Shown one piece after another: positions 36,823 through 49,620 of a DNA stretch of 64,000 nucleotides (position 1 is the stretch's first letter; each line of letters opens with the position of its first letter). Source of the DNA: Thecamonas trahens ATCC 50062. Its lineage: Eukaryota; Apusozoa; Apusomonadida; Apusomonadidae. The notes beneath the pieces were generated by a model. That model saw only the letters and a list, made by a program, of their open reading frames with translations. It was not told the origin of the DNA and did no database searches. The stretch covers positions 447,368-511,367 of the forward strand of contig NW_013657666.1 in the NCBI RefSeq assembly GCF_000142905.1. Reading direction: 5' to 3'. The translations under genes and the position numbers were made by a program.

Positions 36823-38437
36823 ATGTCAGAGTCAGCATGTACCTCCGAGGCTGGATCCTCGGCGTCGGCCTCTTCGGCCACGCAGCCGCGCTCGATTGAT
36901 TGCTACCTGTGCACAAAACGTTCAACGCCGTCGACACGACGCAGCAGCCGTTCGTCGTGGCATGCAGCCAGTCGTGCGGACATTCCATCTGCGGAGAGTG
37001 TGCCATCAACGGTAGCAACGGCGAGGTGTCATCAGGCACGTGTCCCACATGCGGTGACGATTGTGAGATTGTCAAGAACACCAAGTTCATCAAGCATCTG
37101 ACGCCCATTGCCGAGTTCACCCTCCACGCGACCAGGTTCTCCTCTGCGAAGGCTCGCACGACGACGACGATCCGGTGCCGGTGGCGACTGTGTTCCTTGA
37201 GAAGAGCCCGGACGGCACCTTCTACTGCGCGTCTTGCGCCGACCGGATTTGCAGCTTCTTCCGGTGGGCGGACCGCCCGCCGATCACCGAGGCGACGACG
37301 CGGACCTCGATGTGTGACCAGTCCAGCATGCCCATCACCATGTACTGCACCGAACCTGGGTGCGCATCGGATCCCCTGCGCTGTCTGGCGTGCTTCACTC
37401 CGCATGGCCGCCACCACGGGCATCAGGGTGAGAAGATCGAGGATGTTGCTGCCAAGCGTAAGCGACAGCTGAGCTCCAAGCTGAACCAGCTCGATTCCAT
37501 GCTGCTCGAGGTGGATACGAGCCTGGCAACGCTCAACGAGGTGATGTCCAAGCTTGGCCTGCGCGCGGAGCGCGGAACGGCCAACGAGGTCATCGAAGGT
37601 ATCAACCGGTTCTTTGACAACACCATCGCCCAGCTTCGTGCTCGCGAGACCGAGCTCGTCGACATGGTCAACTCTATCTTGGCTGAAAGTGAGCACAAGG
37701 CCAAGGCTCGATTTGCGGCCATCGCCCAGTTTGTCTCGGTGTGCAAGGCTGTTTCCGCGGGCATCAACCACTCTCTCCAGCTCTCGGACATCGAGTTTAT
37801 GAAGGTTGAGAGCTCGGCCAAGGAAGTCGCCTGCGCCGTCATCGCCGACCCGCCCGTTCTTAACCTTCCCATCACGGCCGAGCTCATCACCGACCTGCCG
37901 GACTTTCCGGTCTCGATCGCCGACTACGGCTCGATCACCACGCCTTCGCTCGGCTCGCATGTCTACTCGATCGATGTCACCCGGGTTGTCAGTGCCACCG
38001 TGAGCAACAACATCATGACCTGTGCCGCTTCCACCTACGGCAGCGCCGTCCTCACTCCAGCCATCACATCGGGCGTGGCCAACTTCGACTTTGAGGTCCA
38101 TGCCTTCAGCAACGGCAAGACCGAGTCGGGCGGCTACGTCTCGGTCGGTGTCTGTTGTGGCGTCCTTCCGAGCGTCGTCAAGTACAACACCGAGAACACC
38201 ATCTGCTGGGTGGCGGACTCCATCAAGGTGGACAACACCCTGGCCTCGCTCCCTGGCACTCCAATGCCGCATCGGGTTCCGTGCCGGGTCACCTTTGATG
38301 TCGCCACGGGCGTCCTTTCCGCCTTTGTCGCTGGGGAGCGCGCCTGCGCAGGTGCACTCCCAACCAGCCATCTCTCCGGTCCCTTCCACTTTTTCATCGC
38401 GGGCTACGACAACTCTTCCATCCGCATCTTGTCGTAG
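36823..38437 (+). CDS. TRIM-like RING / B-box / coiled-coil / SPRY-like protein with two frame breaks
   Basis: Starts MSESACTSEAGSS. The RING begins SIDCYLCTK in frame 1, continues as FNAVDTTQQPFVVACSQSCG, then HSICGECA and GTCPTCGDDC in frame 2. From about 37,115 frame 3 takes over (VHPPRDQVLLCEGS). Both shifts correspond to one missing base, and the span (1,615 nt) is two short of a multiple of three, so about 538 residues are expected. Frame 3 has B-box-like Cys/His (YCASCADRIC, then MYCTEPGCAS and CLACFTPHGRHHGH), a coiled coil (residues about 200-330) and a C-terminal beta-rich SPRY-like domain (FDFEVHAFSNGKTESGGYVS). This is the order of TRIM E3 ligases. Either the assembly has two indels or this copy is a pseudogene; the intact 420-codon tail favours the former. 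Confidence 0.72.
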
Positions 38438-39060
38438 GCGTTGCTCATGCCGTCAATGGGGATTTTGCCACCTAAACACCACCTTCCCTCACCTCACCCC
38501 TCCCCCCCCCCCCCCCCCCCCGCGTGCCGATCGCCACCTGCCATCCCCCCCACTCCAGTCACCCAACCCCGTCCTGATCGCCACCTGCCACCCCTNNNNN
38601 NNNNNNNNNNNNNNNNNNNNNNNNNNNNNNNNNNNNNNNNNNNNNNNNNNNNNNNNNNNNNNNNNNNNNNNNNNNNNNNNNNNNNNNNNNNNNNNNNNNN
38701 NNNNNNNNNNNNNNNNNNNNNNNNNNNNNNNNNNNNNNNNNNNNNNNNNNNNNNNNNNNNNNNNNNNNNNNNNNNNNNNNNNNNNNNNNNNNNNNNNNNN
38801 NNNNNNNNNNNNNNNNNNNNNNNNNNNNNNNNNNNNNNNNNNNNNNNNNNNNNNNNNNNNNNNNNNNNNNNNNNNNNNNNNNNNNNNNNNNNNNNNNNNN
38901 NNNNNNNNNNNNNNNNNNNNNNNNNNNNNNNNNNNNNNNNNNNNNNNNNNNNNNNNNNNNNNNNNNNNNNNNNNNNNNNNNNNNNGCGCCGCCCACTCGC
39001 CACCCCCCCCCCCCCCCCACCACACACCCCACTCCCCCTCACCCCACCCGACTCTTCCAC
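38438..39060. other. Assembly gap and C-rich flanks
   Basis: N from 38596 to 38985 (390 bases). Both edges are C-runs with a repeated GATCGCCACCTGCCA element, so the gap probably hides a tandem repeat. The 5' end of the RasGEF gene could extend into it. Confidence 0.9.
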
Positions 39061-42000
39061 ATGAACGAAATAGGGGTAGAAGGCATCATGGGCCTTGTGT
39101 CCGACAAGGTCCGACACTTGCTCAAGGAGAAGCGGAGGCTGAGGAGCAGGCTGCGGCGGCTGGAAGAAAGCGGGGCGACAGAGGCCGAAGTGGCGAGTGT
39201 CAAGGCAGAGTATCAAGACATGACTGAAGTTGTTCGTGAGCTCAAGGCTGATGAAGCGAGAAAGGCCTTTGTTCTCTTTGACAAAGATCGTTCCGGTGCT
39301 CTCTCTCTGGACGAGTTTGCAGTCTTGGCCTCTCGTCTCGATCCTGATCTCGAGCGGTCTGCCATCGAAGCAGAGTTTCATGCCATGGATCTCAACACAG
39401 ATGGCAAGGTCTCGTTGGCAGAGTTCTCCCGCTGGTGGGTCGCCTTTGCTCCCGACAACAAAATGCGTCAAAAGCTCAAGACTGCCCTTCTTCGCAAGTT
39501 CCTCCACTCCAAGGTCTCGTCTGACAAGCAAAAGGCCGCCGTCTCGGAGCTTCGCGCCGCCGCATCGCATCTCCGCGCCCAGGTCCGCGCCCTCGGCGCA
39601 GAATCTCTCTCCGACAAGTCTGCGTCAGTCCTCCGCTCCACTTTTGCCTCCATCCACCAGGATGTGCTTGCCGCCCTCGATGAACCAGCGCCCGAGATGT
39701 CCGACGCCGAGCCGGAGCTCGAGGTCTACTACCCGTACTTTGGGCCGGGCGTCTATGACAACGCACACATCAACGTCAGCATCAACGCTGCCCGACCAGA
39801 GGCCATTCTCCGCAAGCTCCTCCAGCCGGCCCACGTCGACCCGCACCTCCTGCGGGTCTTTCTCTACACCCACAAGCGCTACCTCCCGTCAACGCTCCTT
39901 CTCAAGGCCGTCGTCCAGCGGTTCCTCGCCCACACTGCTGCAGGCGTGCTTGACCCGCACCACGGTGGCGCAACCCTGCCGCCGACGCTCGTTGACCCCA
40001 ACGGGACGCTCGCCAACCGCGACGGACCCATCCTCGCCGGCGTCACTTGGTCCTCGCTCGAGACCGGCGAGGCCATCCGTGTGCAAGCCCTCCTCTTCCT
40101 CCACGCCTGGCTCGCCACCGCAGGCACAGACCTCTCCGAGGACAACCTCGCCACCATTGTCCGCGGCTTCTTTGACTCGATTCAGTCGTCAAAGTCCTCC
40201 GGCGTCTCGGCCGACGCCCCGTCAGCCCGCCTCGTTGGCTTCCTCTCCACAGAGCTCGATGTTCTAGAGACCTCGCTCGCGTCGGTCATGCTCCCAGCGT
40301 CATACGACATCGATCGCCTCGCGCCGTTCTTTGCTCCGCCGCACACCACCGACGACAACCTCGGAAACTCGGTCGCCGCCCTCAGCGACCTCTCGGCCTA
40401 CGAGTGGGCCCGCCAGCTCACCCTCCTCGACTTTGAGGCCTACACTCAGATCAAGCCTCACGAGTTTCTCAAGAACCAGGCCCAGCCGGCCCTCGGCCCG
40501 TTTGTCAACAGCTTTGCCCGCCGCGCCGCCTGGGTCGCCTCGGAAGTCACCACCCCGTCGTTGGCCCAGGACCGCGCCCGCGCCGTCGTCACCTTTGTCG
40601 ACATGGCCCATTGCTGTGCAGTGCTTGACAACTACGCCTCGCTGGTGTGCATCGTCTCTACCCTCCTCTCGCCGCCAGTCCAGGCGACCTTTGATCTCGT
40701 TCCCGCCGCCGCTCGCGCCCGACTCGCCACCCTCGAGGAGCTCGTTGCTCCGCTCCTCCGCTTTGAGACCACGGCAGACGTCATGAGTTCTGTTGCGCCG
40801 CCGGCCGTCCCCTACATTGTTCCGTACGAGGCCCGGCTCTTTAACATTGAGGCCACCCACAAGACCTGGTGCGACGCAACCGAGTCGCGCATGGTCAACA
40901 TCCGCAAGTTCACCGCTCTCGCAGACGTCATCGACACCGCCCTCGTCTTTCAGTCGGGCGAGTACGCCATCCGTCCGCTCTACGCCTGTCGCTCCTACCT
41001 CGCCCGATACCCGGTTCTTTCTCATTCGGCGCTTCGCGAGCGCGCCGCTGCCGGCCTATCTCGCATCCAATCCGACGGAAGAATGCTGTCTGCAGGCACG
41101 TCTGGCGCTGCTGCCGGAAACGCCTCCGCCATTGTCTTTGCCGCCGACCCGGCTGTCGAAAACGCCGTCAAACCCGTTTTCGGCGTCATGGCCACGCCCG
41201 ACTCGCCCGTCAGCGGCAGTTCAGTCCCCAAGCCCATCCGTCCGCTCAGAGCCCAGATCACCTCGGTCCTCGACGTCCACCCGCTCGAGCTCGCCCGCCA
41301 GCTCGCCCTCCTCACCCACAAGCAGTTTGCCAAGGTCAGAGCCGTTGACTGGACCACCACGGTGGTTCGTGACGGCCGCTCATCTCTTCTCGACCCGCTC
41401 GTCACTCCCTCGCTTGCCACCCTCACCTTTCCGCAGCTTGTCGCCTTTCCCGGTGCTACCGACGACGAGTCGTTGGCCTCGCCGGCCATGGGCCACTTCC
41501 TCGACCAACTGCTCCACATCATGAGCTGGACCCAGAGCCAGATTCTGCTCTCCTCGCCGCACCTTGTCCAGGCCGGCCAGCTCATCGCCTCATCTGAGGC
41601 CCTAGACTCGGGCACCATCGATGTGGTTCTTGTCGAGCGCCTCCACTCGCTCTGCTACGTCATTGACGTCGCCCATGCCTCGCTTCTCCTCGGCAACTTT
41701 GCCGGTCTTGCTGCCATTGTTCTCGCCCTCCACACCGCGCCCATCCAGCGGCTCTCGCTCACCTGGCGCGGCCTGCCAAGCTTCTTCAAGCACAAGCTCG
41801 CGGCGCTCGAGGCCGTCATTGCCTTTTCGCCAAAGTCGCGCCGGTACCCGCGCTACCGCCTCGCCCTTGACGCTACCCACTCGCCGTACGTCCCGCTGCC
41901 AAGCGCCCATCTCGTCGCCCTCTTTGACCTCTACTACAACGTGCATGGAGACGAAGACGCCTTTGCCACGCACCCAAGCACCGCTGCCGAACTCGATTTG

Positions 42001-42312
42001 CTCAAGAACGCCGCGACTACCCCCTACCGGCTGCGCAAGCTCGACGACGTGGTCGTCTGCATCACTCAGCCGGCGGCCGGTATCCTCTCCCAAAACCAGG
42101 CCATGGCTGCCGCCATCAAGCTCGAGCCCGAAGGCCACTCCATCTCGTCAGTCGCCAAGCTTTGGGCCTCGGGCCGTGCCTTTGAGCACATCTCGCAGAT
42201 CCGCGACACAGGCTACGACCTCTCTGGCGAGGTCTTTGGCGCGGCCGCGGGCCCCTCGGCCAGCAGCGACTGCTCGCTCGGCAACTTCACACTAACTGAG
42301 CCGCTCCATTGA
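39061..42312 (+). CDS. EF-hand protein with a Ras-GEF N domain and two CDC25 (RasGEF) domains
   Basis: 1,083 residues from the ATG at 39061. Residues 15-65 form a basic coiled coil. Two EF-hands follow: DKDRSGALSLDE near 74-85 and DLNTDGKVSLAE near 110-121, both with full Ca2+ ligands. Residues about 245-400 resemble the RasGEF-N/REM domain (HVDPHLLRVFLYTHKRYL). A first CDC25 domain starts near 445 (AYEWARQLTLLDFEAYTQIK) and a second near 740 (HPLELARQLALLTHKQFAKV). CDC25 domains load GTP on Ras-family GTPases. Ca2+-responsive exchange is plausible from the EF-hands, as in animal RasGRPs, although here they are N-terminal. The stop lies 36 bp from the convergent PH-TerD gene. Confidence 0.85.
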   Translation: MNEIGVEGIMGLVSDKVRHLLKEKRRLRSRLRRLEESGATEAEVASVKAEYQDMTEVVRELKADEARKAFVLFDKDRSGALSLDEFAVLASRLDPDLERSAIEAEFHAMDLNTDGKVSLAEFSRWWVAFAPDNKMRQKLKTALLRKFLHSKVSSDKQKAAVSELRAAASHLRAQVRALGAESLSDKSASVLRSTFASIHQDVLAALDEPAPEMSDAEPELEVYYPYFGPGVYDNAHINVSINAARPEAILRKLLQPAHVDPHLLRVFLYTHKRYLPSTLLLKAVVQRFLAHTAAGVLDPHHGGATLPPTLVDPNGTLANRDGPILAGVTWSSLETGEAIRVQALLFLHAWLATAGTDLSEDNLATIVRGFFDSIQSSKSSGVSADAPSARLVGFLSTELDVLETSLASVMLPASYDIDRLAPFFAPPHTTDDNLGNSVAALSDLSAYEWARQLTLLDFEAYTQIKPHEFLKNQAQPALGPFVNSFARRAAWVASEVTTPSLAQDRARAVVTFVDMAHCCAVLDNYASLVCIVSTLLSPPVQATFDLVPAAARARLATLEELVAPLLRFETTADVMSSVAPPAVPYIVPYEARLFNIEATHKTWCDATESRMVNIRKFTALADVIDTALVFQSGEYAIRPLYACRSYLARYPVLSHSALRERAAAGLSRIQSDGRMLSAGTSGAAAGNASAIVFAADPAVENAVKPVFGVMATPDSPVSGSSVPKPIRPLRAQITSVLDVHPLELARQLALLTHKQFAKVRAVDWTTTVVRDGRSSLLDPLVTPSLATLTFPQLVAFPGATDDESLASPAMGHFLDQLLHIMSWTQSQILLSSPHLVQAGQLIASSEALDSGTIDVVLVERLHSLCYVIDVAHASLLLGNFAGLAAIVLALHTAPIQRLSLTWRGLPSFFKHKLAALEAVIAFSPKSRRYPRYRLALDATHSPYVPLPSAHLVALFDLYYNVHGDEDAFATHPSTAAELDLLKNAATTPYRLRKLDDVVVCITQPAAGILSQNQAMAAAIKLEPEGHSISSVAKLWASGRAFEHISQIRDTGYDLSGEVFGAAAGPSASSDCSLGNFTLTEPLH

Positions 42313-42348
42313 ATGCGAGCAAACGACAAAGAGACAGCTCTCTGGCCT

Positions 42349-44373
42349 TCACTTGAACTCCACCGTCGAGACGTTGCGTGGCGCGAGCGACGACGGCTCC
42401 CACCCGACCGTCCGGAGATCGTACACCAGATGTGCAAGGTGCGTGGCCTTGGAAAAGTCCAACCGCAACGCGCATTGCCAGCCAGAACTCTTAACCGACG
42501 TTGCCCGCTGCGACGACGACGCCATTGCCGTTTCTGGCACCGTACCGGCGCCAGCGCCAGTGTCGACTGATGCCGGCGCAGTCCGGACGAGAGCCGGGAG
42601 GAAAATAGTCTGTGCGCCGCGGCCCTGAGAGGTGAGCCACAGCTCCCAGGCTCCGGTTGCCCATTCGGTAGCGGCACTCATGCCTGTCGGGAGGCCATCG
42701 GTGAGCTGCAAGTTGAGCCCGACAAGACCGCCAAAGAGCTCGTCGGAAGTATCATCGACAGCCCGGGTGAGGGCAAAGCAGATGGTTTCCACCTGCGGTG
42801 GCACAGTGAGCAGATCCAACCGGAAGGTCTCGACCCGTCGCGACGAGGTTTGCTTGATGGTCTTGGAGACATAGTTCAGCTCCTGTGCCGACTCGTCGCG
42901 GTGGAGGGCGCTGACGAGCACGCCGTTAGCGTCGAGCAGAACGAGTCCAGTCGAAGGGTGGCCGTGGCTCATCCCGCGCCGGCGCCGAGTCTCCACAACC
43001 AGCTGCACGCCCGTCAGCAGCGACGAGAGCGGCAAGTCAAAGGCATCTCCAAGCGAGAGCGGTGTCTCGGCTGCGTCCGGCGGGGCTGAGAGGCCAGAGG
43101 GCGTGCGTGCGGGGCGCGAGTCTGGCGAGGTTTGGCCCGACGTCACCCTGCTTCCCACTCGGCGCCCCTTGCCGTCAGCTCGGGTGGAAAACTGGCGAGC
43201 GAGCGAGGCTGACGACGAGACATCGACCGCGGCCTCGGCAAGAAGAAAGGCGTCGCGCGGGCGTGGTGCAGGCACCACCACAGGCTTGGCCGATGGCCGG
43301 TTCATAGTGTCGTACTTGGCCGCTAGATGCGCGGCGGCCTTGGCGTAGAGCGCCTTGTGAGACGCCGTCGGCCGCAGGGCCTCCTCGAGGATGTCGCGCG
43401 AGTGGGTCAGGTCGCGCATCCAGTCAAAGGCCTCGTCCTCCGAGGCGGCAGCAAGGACCACATTGCCGTCAGCCGACACTACCAAAAAGCAGTGCTCAAC
43501 AATGTGCGCCTCGGCGATGGCCAACGACGGCGACGACCACAGTGCCTTGCCGCGAGCCTCGAGCGCAGCCGCGTACTCGAGCGGATCGCCCAGCTCGGGC
43601 GCGTACGCCCCGAGATAGAAGACTTCGGCGCCGTCCAGTCCCACCGAGCCGCGCGGCGTTACGTCATCCACGTTGGCAAAGTAGAATAGCCGGCCCGTGG
43701 CTAGCGTCGCCCATCTTGGCTCGAAAAACAGCCCGGCCGCCCGAGTCCCGCTCAGCTTGAGCATCGGACCTTCCCGCTTTGGCGCCGACGCCAGCAGCGG
43801 AAAAAACAGAGCTTGGGCCGCCCGCAGCGAGTTGACCCACGCATGCGCCTCCTCAGACGTCAGCGGCGCAAGAAGCAGGCCCTCTCTCGGCGTCCTCAAC
43901 ACAAACGCCGCCACGGGCTCATCGATAGCCGGACTTGCATCCGCAGGCGACTCGGACGCCAGGCCAGGACGGTCTTCGCCATCGGCCTTTTGACGAGCCT
44001 GTTCCATGACGGTGATGATAGGTGGGCGTGATGATGACAGCGAGTTGGGAGCAGGGCGGCGTGATGACGACAAACGATGATCAGAGTGATCGACGGGCAG
44101 ATTTGAGCTCGCGGAGCGCGCAGAAGCCTTTGCAGCATGCATGCCTTGGTACATGGAAGAAGGCGGGAGAGCGACGACATTGCCAATGGAGAGAGATTGG
44201 AGCTGAGTGGAGAAGAGCGGCGCAGAGGCGATTGATCGTGATGTTGGTGCCGAGGCGTAGTACAGCAGAGTGTCATCAAGCAGCGCCAGCCAAACAGGTG
44301 TACCTGGCGGAAGACGACGAGTAGCACATGCTCCTCCTCGAAGGAGGTACACCCATCCTTCTTCTATCCCCAT
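42349..44373 (-). CDS. Protein with two PH-like domains and a C-terminal TerD-like domain
   Basis: 674 residues from the ATG ending at 44373. Residues 1-190 look like a PH domain split by a Ser-rich insert (EEGWVYLLRGGA...VWLALLDDTLLYYA; closing EEAHAWVNSLRAA). Residues about 197-325 are a second PH-like domain (GPMLKLSGTR, RWATLATGRLFYFAN, CFLVVSADGNVV, EDEAFDWMRDL). Residues about 465-660 resemble TerD: STGLVLLDANGVLVSALHRD, then RVETFRLDLLTVPPQVETI, CFALTRA and GLVGLNLQLTD. These match the D-x-x-x-x-LLD-x-GK, I-x-LxxVPxxVxxIxF and F-x-x-V-x-x-x-x-x-LxD blocks of TerD, a Ca2+-binding stress domain common in bacteria. The Asp pair that binds Ca2+ is partly replaced. Membrane recruitment through the PH part is expected. 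Confidence 0.7.
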   Translation of the reverse strand: MGIEEGWVYLLRGGACATRRLPPGTPVWLALLDDTLLYYASAPTSRSIASAPLFSTQLQSLSIGNVVALPPSSMYQGMHAAKASARSASSNLPVDHSDHRLSSSRRPAPNSLSSSRPPIITVMEQARQKADGEDRPGLASESPADASPAIDEPVAAFVLRTPREGLLLAPLTSEEAHAWVNSLRAAQALFFPLLASAPKREGPMLKLSGTRAAGLFFEPRWATLATGRLFYFANVDDVTPRGSVGLDGAEVFYLGAYAPELGDPLEYAAALEARGKALWSSPSLAIAEAHIVEHCFLVVSADGNVVLAAASEDEAFDWMRDLTHSRDILEEALRPTASHKALYAKAAAHLAAKYDTMNRPSAKPVVVPAPRPRDAFLLAEAAVDVSSSASLARQFSTRADGKGRRVGSRVTSGQTSPDSRPARTPSGLSAPPDAAETPLSLGDAFDLPLSSLLTGVQLVVETRRRRGMSHGHPSTGLVLLDANGVLVSALHRDESAQELNYVSKTIKQTSSRRVETFRLDLLTVPPQVETICFALTRAVDDTSDELFGGLVGLNLQLTDGLPTGMSAATEWATGAWELWLTSQGRGAQTIFLPALVRTAPASVDTGAGAGTVPETAMASSSQRATSVKSSGWQCALRLDFSKATHLAHLVYDLRTVGWEPSSLAPRNVSTVEFK

Positions 44374-44706
44374 ATCTACTTTTCCTTCTCTTGCTCGCCC
44401 TCTTCCTCCTTCACCGCTCTCGCTGCGGGGTTACTGCCGGCGTGAGGTACCGCTGCCCGCCCGCCCGTTGCCCGACCGACCGACCCGGCCCCAACCCGAC
44501 CCGGCCAACCCGACCAACCTGACCGACCTGGCCAACCCGACCGACGTGACCGACGTGATCGACTCGACCGATTTATCCCGATCGATTGATCGACTGAACT
44601 CGACCTCGCTGTCATCGCCAACGTGCCGGGCAGAATGAATGTGGTGCGTGCTGGTGTTAAACAAACCACGGTGAACAGAGGCAAGGGACCGATGTCGGGC
44701 GACTGA
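44374..44706. repeat. Intergenic CCGACC/CCAACC short repeats
   Basis: 44460-44560 consists of degenerate 9-10-bp units such as CGACCGACC and CCAACCCGACC, which drift into TCGACCGATTTATCC. It lies upstream of the PH-TerD gene and downstream of the MDH1B-ALDH gene. Confidence 0.7.
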
Positions 44707-48799
<4,093 letters not shown>

Positions 48800-49620
48800 G
48801 GTGGTAGAGGGTGGTGGTGGCGTGGGTGGTGGTGGCGTGGGTGGGTGGAGTGCTGGTGCTGGTGCTGGTGCTGGTGCTGGTGCTGGTGGTGGTGGTGGTC
48901 GTCGTCGTGTTGTCGTCGGTCGAGTGTCGAGTGCCAGTGGTTATGGCTGAGCTGTGACCGGTGACAGACGACACGTGACCGATGGCTTATGATGGCTGTT
49001 GCTGAGAGGAGGCGGGGGTGGAGGGGGCTGGAGGAGGGAAGGGGAGATAGAGGAAGTATGGGATTGGCTGATAGGGTGGTTGATCGGTGTTGATCGGTGT
49101 GTTATGGTTACATTGGATCGCAGGGGTGAGCATGATGATGACCCGGCCCATCGCACCACCGCATGGTTGATTTGGTTCCCCTCCTCTCACGTCTCCGCCT
49201 ACCTCTGATCCTGTCCGCCACCCTCCACTCAAACCGATTCCCACAAAGTGACCAAGACCTCTCCCCCCACCCCAACCCCTCGATCTCCTTCCCATCCTCG
49301 TCCACGATCCTTCAATCCCCGACCCCTCCTCCCCCTCCCATCCTCGTCCACGATCCTGCGATCCCGGACCCCTCGATCCCCCCTCCCCCCCTCTCCGCCC
49401 CCTCCCCCCTCCCATCCTCGTCCCCAATCCCTCGACCCCCCTCCCCCCTTCTCTCCCTCTCTCCCTCTCTCCACCAACTCACCAAGATCTCTCCCCCTCC
49501 CCTCCCCGTCCCAGATCGCCCTCTCCGCGTCCCCCGTCCCCCGTCCCCCGCCTCGCCCACTCAGACCGATCCCCAACCAAGTCACCAAGACCTCTCCCCT
49601 CCCCCCCCCCCCCGTCCACC
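48800..49620. promoter_or_regulatory. Divergent intergenic region, pyrimidine-rich towards the P5A-ATPase
   Basis: 48815-48910 holds GGTGGTGGCGTGG and GGTGCT repeats. 49240-49618 is almost pure C/T with repeated CCCATCCTCGTCC units, running up to the ATG at 49621. No gene was seen. Confidence 0.55.

Noticed and set aside
38596-38985. X-filled proteins spanning the gap
   Set aside because: They are translations of N bases and carry no information.
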